Shown here: positions 40,870-49,930 of the stretch, piece after piece
Layout of the letters: the number at the start of each line of letters is the position of its first letter
Numbering within the stretch: position 1 is the first letter of the stretch
Origin: JANXMY01 sp965246745
GTDB lineage: Bacteria > Armatimonadota > Armatimonadia > Armatimonadales > Capsulimonadaceae
Reading direction: 5' to 3'
DNA: 64,000 nucleotides
Assembly: GCA_965246745.1 (NCBI GenBank)
Contig: OZ251980.1
Span: forward strand, 1,612,001 to 1,676,000
Made by a program: the position numbers and the translations under genes
The notes under the pieces: generated by a model
What the model was told of the DNA's origin: nothing
Databases searched by the model: none
Seen by the model: the letters and a program-made list of their open reading frames with translations, nothing else

Positions 40870-41367
40870 CTACAAAGCGGCGATAGCCTGTGTGACGACA
40901 TCCGTCTGGCTTAGAAGCCGCTTCGCCGTGCTTTTCACTTCTTCTAGAATCTTTGCATCGCCGTCGGCAAAGGAGGTGCTTGTCGTCTCGAAAAACACAC
41001 GCCCGGTTTCTTCACTGACAATGTCGCCCCGGATCGTTACCGAGATGTCACTGCACTCCATGACCAGCCCGACAACAACCGTATCCGTTGCACCGGCATC
41101 ATTGGAATAGGTATGATATACATGTGAAAATCGGTCTCTCACTGTCGCGCTGCCGGAGCGTGTTATGACGCCCGGAAGCAGGTCTGCGAGGGCGCAGTCA
41201 AGGCTCACCAGCACGTCATTCACCACATGAGGCATCCGGGAAGCCAATATATCCCAATGAAAAGCAGCAGGAGACTCAGATTGAAACTCGGTTTGCACAA
41301 GACGTGTCATATAAGCCTGCTGAAAAACAGCAACAGGGGGGTAGTAGGCGGCGGATGTCGCGCTCAT
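40870..41367 (-). CDS. Hypothetical protein, middle gene of the protease cassette
   Basis: 165 residues, no recognised domain, no signal peptide. It reads as an alpha/beta protein with a strand-rich centre (TDTVVVGLVMECSDISVTIR) and C-terminal helices (AKILEEVKSTAKRLLSQTD). GAGGAG lies just before the ATG. Its first codon overlaps the stop of the upstream gene (ATGA), and it is separated from the protease gene by 12 nt, so the three are one operon. It may be a regulator or substrate of the protease. Confidence 0.65.
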   Translation of the reverse strand: MSATSAAYYPPVAVFQQAYMTRLVQTEFQSESPAAFHWDILASRMPHVVNDVLVSLDCALADLLPGVITRSGSATVRDRFSHVYHTYSNDAGATDTVVVGLVMECSDISVTIRGDIVSEETGRVFFETTSTSFADGDAKILEEVKSTAKRLLSQTDVVTQAIAAL

Positions 41368-41741
41368 GGTGAACTCCTCATATCAATTTCAACAATGCAG
41401 TCGAGCACAATTTGCGTCAGGCGATGACAAACTTCTGTTTTACGACAAGCGGCCCATTCTTCTAACAGCTCTTGGTTGATATTTCCTTCCGCATCGCCGG
41501 GCGCAATGGCGACATGGTCTCTTGTTCCACCCAGCACCGGTTCATCAGGAAAAGGCTTGAGCGGCGATTTCAGCAAATCCAAATCGAGCCGCTGAACTTT
41601 GTTTCCGGGAGGTAACCTGAGCGCAGCCATCGTCTTGAAGGTAGAAAGCCCCGGCGGCTTCCCTGCCTGCTCCGTGGTGTCTTTCCCGAGACGCGGGGTG
41701 AAGTTGTCAACGGTTACAGCGCCGCTCCGAAAGACAATCAT
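41364..41741 (-). CDS. Hypothetical protein, first gene of the protease cassette
   Basis: 125 residues with no recognised family. Conserved-looking segments are GLSTFKTMAALRLPPGNKVQ, then RLDLDLLKSPLKPFPDEP, and a C-terminal helix (WAACRKTEVCHRLTQIVLDC) holding both cysteines. The ATG at 41741 was chosen because GGAGGA lies about 9 nt upstream; a TTG 18 nt further upstream also opens the frame. The cassette is more AT-rich than the flanking moxR sequence. Confidence 0.6.
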   Translation of the reverse strand: MIVFRSGAVTVDNFTPRLGKDTTEQAGKPPGLSTFKTMAALRLPPGNKVQRLDLDLLKSPLKPFPDEPVLGGTRDHVAIAPGDAEGNINQELLEEWAACRKTEVCHRLTQIVLDCIVEIDMRSSP

Positions 41742-41776
41742 ACTGCGCTTATCCTCCAATCGGAGAATTATACCTG

Positions 41777-41970
41777 GTATTGACCCTGTTCCGCACGGCC
41801 CAGGCCCGCACTGAAGGCCGGAGCTTTGTCCTGCCCGACGACATTCAGGCCCTCGCCGTGCCCGTGCTTGCCCACCGCATGCTGCTCGACACCCGCGCCC
41901 GCACCAGCGGCCTGTCGGGAACGCAGATGATTGAAGAAGCTCTAGCCACGGTTCCCGTCCCGCGCTGAGA
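41777..41970 (+). pseudogene. Duplicated 3' end of moxR, right flank of the inserted cassette
   Basis: The region encodes LFRTAQARTEGRSFVLPDD, then IQALAVPVLAHRMLLDTRA and the end ALATVPVPR, the same 62 C-terminal residues as moxR at 39890-40079 with a small deletion and scattered substitutions. The last 30 nt are identical. The copy has no Walker motifs and cannot function alone. It brackets the protease cassette, as attachment-site duplication or homologous recombination of a foreign copy would leave. Confidence 0.85.
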
Positions 41971-42049
41971 ATGCGCCGCTCCGCAGCCCTTTATGCAAAG
42001 TCCGGCCTGTCGCGCCGGCTGCGTAGAACACTGGGTGACCGACGACCTA

Positions 42050-42075
42050 ACGATAAACCCTGACGATAAACCCTG
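42050..42075 (+). repeat. 13-bp perfect tandem duplication
   Basis: ACGATAAACCCTG is repeated directly at 42050-42062 and 42063-42075, in the gap between the moxR fragment and the transposase remnant. Confidence 0.9.
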
Positions 42076-42078
42076 AAT

Positions 42079-42303
42079 ATAGCAGCGAGGGAGCGGCGTG
42101 AAGAGTCGCGCCAGGTGTTCGCCATCGAGAACTACTACCGCGCTTTGAAACAGTTCGGCTTGTCTTTGCCGGCGTTTGTGCGCCTCGAAGCGCACCGCTG
42201 GCAAACGGGCGTCAGCGGCTACGCCGCCAAAGCGGGCCTCATTCGAGCGGCTATTCGGCTATGTTTGCAGAACCCGGCCATCGTTTTAGAGCCAACAGCG
42301 TAA
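42079..42303 (+). pseudogene. Transposase C-terminal remnant
   Basis: The frame reads REESRQVFAIENYYRALKQF, then LSLPAFVRLEAHRWQTGVSG and YAAKAGLIRAAIRLCLQNP to a stop. I recognise it from memory as the C-terminus of DDE transposases that end with a YYRALKQ helix and an FxRLEAHR segment, with an internal deletion between the two. The N-terminal catalytic part is missing. It marks an old insertion beside the CRISPR-cas locus. Confidence 0.65.
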
Positions 42304-42546
42304 GTTCTGTTGTGGGGACGTGTTAAAAGCGAAATTATTTGTTCGTCAGAGGATAATCGAAGGAAATGTTTGGGGAAACGAGATGGACAGTGATTTTTCT
42401 TTACCGCTTTTCCGGCTTTTGTCAGGGATTGGGAGTAGCGTTGCAGAATGAATAATGCCATAGGTAGATGACGATTGACTGTTGAATGCTACAGCGGCAT
42501 TAAGCTGGATTGCATTCCAGAAATTGCAACATAAGGAGACCCGGCG
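42304..42546. other. Region upstream of cas6
   Basis: No gene is seen. TTGACT at 42475-42480 followed 17 nt later by CATTAA (42498-42503) is a weak promoter candidate for cas6. AAGGAG is present just before the cas6 ATG. Confidence 0.35.
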
Positions 42547-43329
42547 ATGAGACTGCGTCTGTGCTTGGATAATCGGGAAGGAACGCGGCTGCCGATCAAC
42601 TATCAGGAATGGCTGACGGCTTCTGTCTATTCCCTGCTGGCGGCCTCCGATACCGACTATGCCCGGCGGCTGCATGACAACGGGTATCCCAGTGAAGGCG
42701 GGCGGCGCTTCAAGTTGTTTACCTTCGCCTGGCTGCGCGGCAGCCGGCGCACCGTGGCGGGAGACACGCTGCGTTTTGCCCCCGGTCCGCTGGAATGGCA
42801 GATCGCCTCGCCGGTGGAGGACTTTGTTCGGCATCTGGCGACCGGCCTGCTGTCTGCCGGAGCATTGCGGGTCGGGCCGGCGCTTCTTCCGATTACGCAG
42901 ATTGAGACCCTCCCCGCCCCTGTGTTTCCCGAGACGACGGCATTCACCTGCCTTTCGCCGATTGTCGCGGCCCTGCCGCTGCCGGATGGGCGCACTCGTT
43001 ACCTGCGCCCCTGTGACGGCGAGGCGTTTTCCGAGGCCGTCCGGCGTAATCTTCTTCGCAAACACCGCCTCCTCTATGGGGCCGACCCGGCGGACGACCG
43101 CTTCGCGCTGACATTCGATCCGGCATACCTTGCCCGGACCGGAGGCGGCACCAAACTGATGACGTTCAAAGAGATTCGCATCGTGGGTGCTTTTGCCCCG
43201 TTCACGGTTTCCGGTTCTGCGGAACTGCTGCGAGTAGGGTATGAAACAGGCTTCGGCGAAAAGAACGCTGCCGGGTTCGGCATGGCGCAAGCGAAACAAA
43301 TGGGGAAGGCAAAACAAAATGTGGTATAA
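42547..43329 (+). CDS. cas6: CRISPR-associated endoribonuclease Cas6
   Basis: 260 residues, a RAMP protein with ferredoxin-like folds that cuts the pre-crRNA within each repeat. The C-terminal glycine-rich loop GYETGFGEKNAAGFGMAQ (about 232-249) is diagnostic. The N-terminal RLRLCLDNREGTRLPINYQE starts the first ferredoxin strand. Cleavage 8 nt before the spacer would give the ATTGAAAC handle seen at the end of every repeat. AAGGAG precedes the ATG. It is separated from the other cas genes by about 1 kb holding a broken DUF3800 gene, and its GC-rich composition is like that of the adaptation genes, not of cas5-8-7-3. Confidence 0.9.
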   Translation: MRLRLCLDNREGTRLPINYQEWLTASVYSLLAASDTDYARRLHDNGYPSEGGRRFKLFTFAWLRGSRRTVAGDTLRFAPGPLEWQIASPVEDFVRHLATGLLSAGALRVGPALLPITQIETLPAPVFPETTAFTCLSPIVAALPLPDGRTRYLRPCDGEAFSEAVRRNLLRKHRLLYGADPADDRFALTFDPAYLARTGGGTKLMTFKEIRIVGAFAPFTVSGSAELLRVGYETGFGEKNAAGFGMAQAKQMGKAKQNVV

Positions 43330-43480
43330 TAACGCTGTAAATGTTCCTGCGGACCGAAAAGCCGCCGAACGACCTGCTCTGGTTATATGGCGCTGTGGAA
43401 AGATAGCAGCATCCGGCACTTGTGCCTCGCCGGGGATAGGTCCGCAGGTCACCCCTCCCTTTTCACGCCTCCCGTTTTCT

Positions 43481-44128
43481 TCACACCCCCCAGTGTTTCG
43501 GTCCAAAGATTTGGTGACGCGAGTCACTTTGGATCGCGGCGATGCACTGACGCAATTCCTCTGTTTTTATCATGCTTCGCACCATCAAAGACAGGCTGTA
43601 GGCCGCAATGTCTGCGATCTGGATCAGCTCGCTGCCCTGCGACGGCTTCGACCTAATTTCCAGGGGAGTGTCCGGATGAAACCGACGATTGAGCCGCTGA
43701 ACCGACGTATGGAACGCTTTTTTGCGCGGCTTCCCCTTGATGTCCTCATCGTACCAGATCTTGGCAACTTGCTGCCGGGCCAAATGGGGTTCCAAAACAG
43801 ACAGCGCCGCCAGAGCGGGAAAGTCTTTTGCGGCAGGCAAGGGTTCCGGCTTCGGGTCTTGCGGCATTGCTCTTTTGTCATAAATCGTGCTGCTGACTCG
43901 CAAATTCATTGCCAGAGCGACTTTGAGGATGGCCGCCATCATTGCCTCCGAAGCCTCATGCCCATGAAACTCCTGACCAAGCTTCATTCCAAAGCGAAGG
44001 CGGCATTGCTCAAAGTGGTACTACAGTTCCTCCAGATCACCGTTTACGGTGATGAAGGTCGGAACATAGTAAGCCGTACCGCCTCTGTCCGGGGTTCCAC
44101 CCCAATCAATCCCGCCATAAACGCCCAT
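43481..44128 (-). pseudogene. DUF3800 family gene interrupted by an amber stop
   Basis: A 216-codon frame begins at ATG 44128 with MGVYGGIDWGGTPDRGG, carrying the N-terminal Asp of DUF3800 RNase H-like proteins. It is interrupted by TAG at 44023-44021 (codon 36) and continues in the same frame through YHFEQCRLRFGMKLGQEFHG to IQIADIAAYSLSLMV and the end KHWGV. One point mutation explains the break. Restart at the internal ATG (43987) would lose the first strand. The gene lies in reverse orientation between cas6 and cas5. Confidence 0.75.
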
Positions 44129-44280
44129 TTCGCGTCCTCACAAGTTGCAAGCCGGAAGCAGAAAACAGGAGCAATAGCTTTACTCTCTTAATTTCCATAC
44201 CAGGGTCTGGTGCGATTACAGGTCTTCCGGCTTGATTATATAATAGCATATCGCCCGTAACAAGTAATGCTATAAGCAGC

Positions 44281-44309
44281 TTGACAATACTGTGATTCTG
44301 GCTTATAAT
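44281..44309 (+). promoter_or_regulatory. Consensus sigma-70 promoter of the cas interference operon
   Basis: TTGACA (44281-44286), a 17-nt spacer and TATAAT (44304-44309) form a perfect consensus promoter 39 nt before the cas5 ATG. It is the strongest promoter in the window and predicts high constitutive expression of cas5-cas8-cas7-cas3 and the coupled downstream genes. Confidence 0.8.
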
Positions 44310-44348
44310 GGGTCAAGTCGTTAAATAAATGCTTGGTAGATACAAATC

Positions 44349-45062
44349 ATGCTCTATCTGTTAGAACCTTCGCCGGTCTTTTCCAGTGTCTCAGTGCTGA
44401 CCATAGAGGCTCTTGCGCCTTTGTCTATGGTCGCGAAAATGCCCGGCAAATATTACCGGAGCCAGCCTGCTCCAACAGATGCTATGCTGTATGGCTTGCT
44501 GGAAAATGCGCTTGGCTGGCACATTGCGGAAAGAGACAGGAACGAGTTGATCAAGCACCTGCAAAAAAAGCATGGCAGGATAGCACAAGCCTCTGGTGTC
44601 GGTTTCAAGAGCCTTTTGCAATTTCATTTGCGTTTCGGTCTTTCGCAAATGCCTTCCGTAATGCACTATGATGATTACTGGTCTCAGCACCTGAGCGGGC
44701 CTTCGTTTGTCGGTGGCAGCCGGGAATACGACGCACAAGCGATTCCAATCATGAATGCGCTTGCAGGGAAAAAAATTACAGTCAATGATAGAGCCGAGGC
44801 GAAAAAAGAGCCGGATATGTTAAGCGATTTTCAGGAAGGGCAGACTGTTCACCTAAACGTATTGCGGCCTTTCTTTCCGCAATACTATGTCAGTCCAACG
44901 CCGCGCGAATATGTGGTGCCAGATACGCCTTATAGGTATCGGGTGGAAACATCACCGGAGTTGGCAAATTTACTTTCTTTGGCAGTTGCCGATCCGGCTG
45001 CGCCCCTGTATCTCGGCTCAAATGACGGCTGGGTAGATGCTCACTGGAGAATGATGACATGA
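44349..45062 (+). CDS. cas5: Cas5 family CRISPR protein
   Basis: 237 residues. It starts with a RAMP-like strand and helix (VFSSVSVLTIEALAPLSMVA) and PAPTDAMLYGLLENALGWH, the position and pattern of the Cas5 N-terminus, where Cas5 binds the crRNA 5' handle in Cascade. It recalls the PGING-type Cas5p, which I recognise only loosely. The last codon overlaps the cas8 ATG (ATGA). It is the first gene after the consensus promoter and is AT-rich. Confidence 0.7.
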   Translation: MLYLLEPSPVFSSVSVLTIEALAPLSMVAKMPGKYYRSQPAPTDAMLYGLLENALGWHIAERDRNELIKHLQKKHGRIAQASGVGFKSLLQFHLRFGLSQMPSVMHYDDYWSQHLSGPSFVGGSREYDAQAIPIMNALAGKKITVNDRAEAKKEPDMLSDFQEGQTVHLNVLRPFFPQYYVSPTPREYVVPDTPYRYRVETSPELANLLSLAVADPAAPLYLGSNDGWVDAHWRMMT

Positions 45063-46756
45063 TTGAGCTTTTGCAATCCGTTATCCATCCCTATCCTCGG
45101 TATGGGCTTGGAATAGCATTGTACAGAAAACGATTGCAGGTAGATCAGCTCGATGAGCCTGCTCTAAAGCTGCTGCTGAGCGAGGCGATCGAAAGCGGAT
45201 TGGAAGAATTCCGCATGAAAACGTCCGACGCACCAAGCACAAGTGAGATACTTCGCTATGAGGCAATCAAGCTGAGCGATTTGGAGCAGGACAGCACTCA
45301 AGTTCAGTCTTCCGGGCTTGCGGCAAAGGGCGTTTATCTTTACCCTTCGATCATTTCGACGGATGGAGACGCCAAAGGGACATTCGATAACTGCCTCGAC
45401 ATCATCAAAAATCTGCGTCAAGGCAAATCGCTCATAAGTCCTCGTTCTTTGAGCCGCTCTTTTGCGCCGACGACCGCAAAGATCAACAACGGAGAGACAC
45501 GTTCTTTTTCAGAACCGCGCGGGACATTGCTGGAAGCCGCCTGTTCTGCAATCACGACAGTCACCCCAGAAAAGCCATCAGGGTGGATCGAGGGCAGGAA
45601 TACATCCATCATTCCCGACTTGTCGCTGGAGGATTTGTACGACTTCATTGAATTATTCGCGATGATGCGAACGTCAACATTAGATGGAAACCTCAAAGAA
45701 GCAAAACTGTTCCATAAAGCGCAGTCGAGCCAAACAAAGCCTAAGTCGGCATTAAAAAAGTCAGGAGAACAATCAAAGTCCGAGTACCGACGTCCGCGTT
45801 TGCATAACGGCAACTACCCTTTCGCGCCGCAGCGCGACGCAGCAGCATTTGGCGCAGTCGGCCTGCTGGGAGCAATCGGCCAGTGGTCTGTCAAAGCCGA
45901 ACAAACACCCTGGGCAGAGCGTGTTCTCAAAACTCTAGTTGATAAGCCGCTCTACATCGTCAGCTATGACAGCATTTCTCAAGTCCAATTTGGTCACCAT
46001 ATTGTTGGGCTTGCAAAAAACGGAAAATTGTCCGATATTATTCGGTCTCTCACCTATGAAACAAGATTAGGGAAAGAGATTGATGGCGGCAAGCCACTCT
46101 GGGACGATTCCAACCGCCGGATTTTTCACCTTATGGCAGGCCGGTTTCTTGAACTGTTCACCCCGCCTGCCTTTCAAGACTTTCTCGCTTTTCGGACGGA
46201 ATATCCAAACGACGTGAAACCGCTTTTCCAGGAGTATTTTATGCAGACATATCCAGTACCGGACGAACTCAGACGCATTATCCAGGGTGCGGAGGAATAT
46301 GGCCGATGGCTCAATTATACAGCCTACCGTACCGCAAGAACTGAACTCGAAAAAGAAGGTAAAAAGAAGGTTGAAGGCTTAAGCCAAGCCGAACAAAAAG
46401 TGTTCTGGGAAAAGCTGAAAAAGGAAAAAGCGAAGATCATTACCGTGCTTGAAAGTGTTGCCATGAGCGCGAAGTCAGGCACAGCGATGATTGCTCAGGT
46501 TTCTTCACAAGCGGGACGACTGGGTCAAACCGATGCCCCAGACGAAGCGCAACCATTTTTGTTTGCGGCAGCGTCGGACCAAATCAACTTAAACGATGCA
46601 CGTCAGTTACTGATGGTATATATGCGCCTTCAATCCCCGCGTGAGCGGAAAGCCGCGCCGGCAGAAGATGCTGAAAACCCAAAGGCTGCTGCCGAGCTAA
46701 ACTCAACAGACGAGACGACTTCAACCAGCGACACAGGAGAGACAAATGGAGATTAA
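45059..46756 (+). CDS. cas8: Cas8-like large subunit of type I Cascade
   Basis: 565 residues, assigned by position between cas5 and cas7 and by size. Large subunits recognise the PAM and diverge beyond simple recognition. Visible traits are an N-terminal YPRYGLGIALYRKR, a FAPQRDAAAFGAVGLLGAIG segment, a Lys-rich helical C-terminal half that could hold a fused small subunit (KKVEGLSQAEQKVFWEKLKK), and a disordered Glu/Thr-rich tail (SDTGETNGD). It overlaps cas5 (ATGA) and cas7 (11 nt). The subtype (I-B or PGING-like) cannot be fixed by eye. Confidence 0.65.
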   Translation: MIELLQSVIHPYPRYGLGIALYRKRLQVDQLDEPALKLLLSEAIESGLEEFRMKTSDAPSTSEILRYEAIKLSDLEQDSTQVQSSGLAAKGVYLYPSIISTDGDAKGTFDNCLDIIKNLRQGKSLISPRSLSRSFAPTTAKINNGETRSFSEPRGTLLEAACSAITTVTPEKPSGWIEGRNTSIIPDLSLEDLYDFIELFAMMRTSTLDGNLKEAKLFHKAQSSQTKPKSALKKSGEQSKSEYRRPRLHNGNYPFAPQRDAAAFGAVGLLGAIGQWSVKAEQTPWAERVLKTLVDKPLYIVSYDSISQVQFGHHIVGLAKNGKLSDIIRSLTYETRLGKEIDGGKPLWDDSNRRIFHLMAGRFLELFTPPAFQDFLAFRTEYPNDVKPLFQEYFMQTYPVPDELRRIIQGAEEYGRWLNYTAYRTARTELEKEGKKKVEGLSQAEQKVFWEKLKKEKAKIITVLESVAMSAKSGTAMIAQVSSQAGRLGQTDAPDEAQPFLFAAASDQINLNDARQLLMVYMRLQSPRERKAAPAEDAENPKAAAELNSTDETTSTSDTGETNGD

Positions 46757-47672
46757 AGGAATTCTCGTGACAATGCTCGTTCCAATGAGCGATCACATCG
46801 CAAATGGCGGAGAAAAGATATTAGGCAATGCGTCCTCGATCAAACAACGCCCTGACGGTCGTGTGTACATATCGGGGCAAAAACAGCGCCATGCACTTTT
46901 CAGCGCGATGGATCGCCTGAACTTTTCCGATGAAAGGCGCGGCGGAACATACGTTTCCAATGGCGATGGGATCACAACCATTGTCGAAAACGATCTGCGC
47001 TCTGATTTAGGCGGCTTTCTTGACACCAACAAAGGAAAATACAGCGGGCGGCGTACAGCTCCACTAACGGCAACCCCAGCGGTAGCAATGGAGGCGAGCA
47101 CAGTAGGACGAGACTTACTGATCCGTCTAAAGGTTAATTCTGACGAAAACAGCGAGCGAGGCCAAGCGCTTGCTACGCGCGAATACAGCCAAGACGACTT
47201 GATGCTAATGAACTTCTTCATTGATGTTGGGGCAGTGAGTATCCGCAAACGGTATCGCTATGCAAAAGAAATGCACGTTGCCACAGAGTATGTGAAACAT
47301 GTCGGCGAGGATGAGCGCAAGCGCCGAATTGCTCTTGCTTTGGAAGCGACAGCCTCTCTCACGGATTATGCAAATCAGGCTCGGAATGCCGTCAGTGGAG
47401 AACCCCAGCAAGTGATGATCGTGTTTGACACGAAGTTGAGCCGTAAGACATGCCGCTATTTCCGTGCCGGCGCGACGGAGCAAGGAAACCTAAAAACCGA
47501 ACTTGACAAGCGCAAGGCGATTTACTTCTTCGGCGATGATACGTCAGGAAACGCAGACAGCGTGGTGACTGCTTATGAGAAAGCGCTGGACTTCCTCGAA
47601 GCCAATTCGCTTTTTGATCCCACTGAAGGTGCAACTCCGATCACGACGGAACAGTTCGAGAATTCAATATGA
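46746..47672 (+). CDS. cas7: Cas7 family Cascade backbone protein
   Basis: 308 residues. The N-terminal strand (IKGILVTMLVPMSDHIANGG) and YISGQKQRHALFSAMD fit Cas7, which polymerises along the crRNA spacer. Further blocks are LATREYSQDDLMLMNFFIDV and VMIVFDTKLSRKTCRYF. CAGGAGAG precedes the ATG, which overlaps the end of cas8 by 11 nt. The stop overlaps the cas3 start (ATGA). Confidence 0.8.
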   Translation: MEIKGILVTMLVPMSDHIANGGEKILGNASSIKQRPDGRVYISGQKQRHALFSAMDRLNFSDERRGGTYVSNGDGITTIVENDLRSDLGGFLDTNKGKYSGRRTAPLTATPAVAMEASTVGRDLLIRLKVNSDENSERGQALATREYSQDDLMLMNFFIDVGAVSIRKRYRYAKEMHVATEYVKHVGEDERKRRIALALEATASLTDYANQARNAVSGEPQQVMIVFDTKLSRKTCRYFRAGATEQGNLKTELDKRKAIYFFGDDTSGNADSVVTAYEKALDFLEANSLFDPTEGATPITTEQFENSI

Positions 47673-49927
47673 GCTATCTTGCTAAACCCGACGCTAAAAC
47701 CGAAGTCTACTTAGACCAGCACGTTGAACATCTGCAAAACCAATGGGAGAATGATATCAGTCCCTTGCGAAAGTATATCATTCGAAAGTATGCCGATCTG
47801 ACCGGCCAAGACCTAGAGAAATTGGTGTGGAGCAGCATCCGCTGGCATGATGAAGGTAAAAAGGATGACCGCTGGCAAAATGCGTGCCGGAAAGATTTCG
47901 CGGAAAGCCGGCGTACTGGGAGGTCTTCCGGCAGACACCTCCAAAAAGCAGGCATTCGGCATGAGCTGGCTTCATTGCAGGCAATTCATGATGCGAATGC
48001 CAAATTATCAGTCATCGTGCGTGCGGCTATAGCTGCACATCATGGCAAGTTGAGCCATAAACATCACCGTCGCTGGGGGGAAGAGCATCCAGCATTCGAG
48101 AAATTCTGGCTGGAATTTGCACGGATTGCCAACGGTTTTCGGTTGAGCGATCTGGATGCTGTGATTTTGAAGAGATACGAATTCGCCGGGCCGCGTTCAC
48201 TGCTGCAACTTGTCGATCACCGAGCCAGCGCACTAGAAAGCGGCGAACAACCGCAAGAACTTGCCCCTTTTCAGTACACTTTTCCCTATGCCAAAAAGCA
48301 CGGGGTTCAGAAACTTGTCGAAAATCTTTGGGACGAGCCTTTTGCGATTTTGCGTGCGCCGACAGGATCAGGAAAGACAGATGCCGCTCTGATCTGGGCG
48401 CAGCACCAAATTGAACATGGAAAAGCCGACCGGAGAAAAGCCGACCGGATGGTGATTGCAATGCCGACACGGTTTACGGCTAATGCGTTGGCGATCAGCA
48501 CAGCGAAAAACTTAGCAAAAAACGGTGTGTACCATTCCAGCGCCTGGTTTGCAGAGGGCGACAAAAGGATTTTAGAACTTGCTCGGCTTTTGGAAACGCC
48601 GGTCACAGTTACAACCATTGATCATTTGTGTATTAGCCTGACGGCAACGCGGGAGGACCATCATGGCATTTTTTTCAACCTCGCGAATTCATGCGTTGTT
48701 ATAGATGAAGCCGATTTTTATGATGATTTCACACAGCAAAATATCGTGGTGCTGCTTCATGTCCTGCGTTTGCTCAAAGTGCCGGTATTGCTGATGAGTG
48801 CGACTGTTCCAGAGTCAGCCAGAAAACTCTATGCACACTCAGGTTTCGTTATCCCGCCAATCTTTGAGGATACGACTGATTATGAACTTCCCCGCTGCAT
48901 GATCCAGCGTGTCGGGAGAAACGAGAAACCAGACGATATTCAAGAATTATTGACAAGAGCTTTGCAGGGCGAACCGACGATTATTTATGCAAACACAGTC
49001 AGGAGGGCGCAGGCTTATTATCAATGGTTTCAGGACCGCGGGTTCCAGGATGTCGTTCTTTATCACAGCCGGTTCACGGAACCCCACAAGGCCGATAAAG
49101 AGCGCCAGCTTTATGGGATGCTGGGGCACGAAGCCTGGGGTAAGCACAACGAGGATGGAAGAGCTCAAGCGCATGGGGTTGCCGTACTCACCCAAATCGG
49201 AGAATTGAGTGTCAATATCAGCGCGGATTTAATGATTTCTGATCTGTGTCCGATTGACCGGCTCGCGCAGCGAGTAGGGCGTTTGTCACGCTTCGATAAA
49301 AGCAAAGTGGGAGAGCTTTTTGTTGTTGATCCGGTCAAGGTAGGGGAAGATGATCTTTACCCGGCCCCTTACGGAAAATGGATTACCAACAAGGGCTGGG
49401 AGCTTAGCGCACCTTTGGAGAAATCAAACGTCCTGCTGGAAAATGGCCTGTATACAGCTAAACGATTTGTAGATTTGGTCAATGAAGTTTATTCCGGCAT
49501 CTCTGAGATTCAGTCTCATACCCGTGCCAACAAAGAGAAGCTCGAAAACTGCATTGTTTTTAACTGGCTGATCGGTCCTGCCGAGCGTGTTGAAGAGGAC
49601 GACGAAGGCACAAAAGATTGGAAGAGCCGCGACATCCCTGCACAAAAAGTCGTCTACGCAGACTATGAAATCAGCGGATTTTCAGACGGGGAGAGTCAAG
49701 ATTTTCCGAACTGGCAAAAGTTTCGGGAGTTCCGACTTAAGCATGGTATTCAGTGTCATGCTTATGAGTTTGAGCAAGCTGAAGAGAATGGGCGCTTGGA
49801 GGGGATTACTTTCCTTATCAGTTCCAGCAGCCGAGACGAATATCAAGAAGAAAAAGGCTGGGTCGTGAAACGGTCTTATTACAACTTCGACAAGGGGCTT
49901 CACTTTGATTTGGGTGAAGGAGATTAA
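47669..49927 (+). CDS. cas3: Cas3 helicase-nuclease with N-terminal HD domain
   Basis: 752 residues. The HD nuclease is N-terminal: metal-binding His18, the His60-Asp61 pair in IRWHDEGKKD and later histidines in AAHHGKLSHKHH. The SF2 helicase has Walker A in LRAPTGSGKTDAA, the DEAD-like box VVIDEADF, motif III MSATVPES and the C-terminal motif RLAQRVGRLSRF. It degrades DNA bound by Cascade. A 15-bp in-frame duplication gives KADRRKADR after Walker A. It is coupled to cas7 by ATGA. Composition is AT-rich and shifts sharply at the following cas4. Confidence 0.93.
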   Translation: MSYLAKPDAKTEVYLDQHVEHLQNQWENDISPLRKYIIRKYADLTGQDLEKLVWSSIRWHDEGKKDDRWQNACRKDFAESRRTGRSSGRHLQKAGIRHELASLQAIHDANAKLSVIVRAAIAAHHGKLSHKHHRRWGEEHPAFEKFWLEFARIANGFRLSDLDAVILKRYEFAGPRSLLQLVDHRASALESGEQPQELAPFQYTFPYAKKHGVQKLVENLWDEPFAILRAPTGSGKTDAALIWAQHQIEHGKADRRKADRMVIAMPTRFTANALAISTAKNLAKNGVYHSSAWFAEGDKRILELARLLETPVTVTTIDHLCISLTATREDHHGIFFNLANSCVVIDEADFYDDFTQQNIVVLLHVLRLLKVPVLLMSATVPESARKLYAHSGFVIPPIFEDTTDYELPRCMIQRVGRNEKPDDIQELLTRALQGEPTIIYANTVRRAQAYYQWFQDRGFQDVVLYHSRFTEPHKADKERQLYGMLGHEAWGKHNEDGRAQAHGVAVLTQIGELSVNISADLMISDLCPIDRLAQRVGRLSRFDKSKVGELFVVDPVKVGEDDLYPAPYGKWITNKGWELSAPLEKSNVLLENGLYTAKRFVDLVNEVYSGISEIQSHTRANKEKLENCIVFNWLIGPAERVEEDDEGTKDWKSRDIPAQKVVYADYEISGFSDGESQDFPNWQKFREFRLKHGIQCHAYEFEQAEENGRLEGITFLISSSSRDEYQEEKGWVVKRSYYNFDKGLHFDLGEGD

Positions 49928-49930
49928 GTA

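Noticed and set aside
42346..43527. A 393-codon minus-strand frame opposite cas6
   Set aside because: It is the shadow of cas6. Its translation has no recognisable motif, and cas6 has the diagnostic glycine-rich loop.
43241..44191. A 316-codon plus-strand frame after cas6
   Set aside because: It overlaps the end of cas6 and is antisense to the DUF3800 gene, whose motifs are clear. It has no Shine-Dalgarno and a low-complexity translation.
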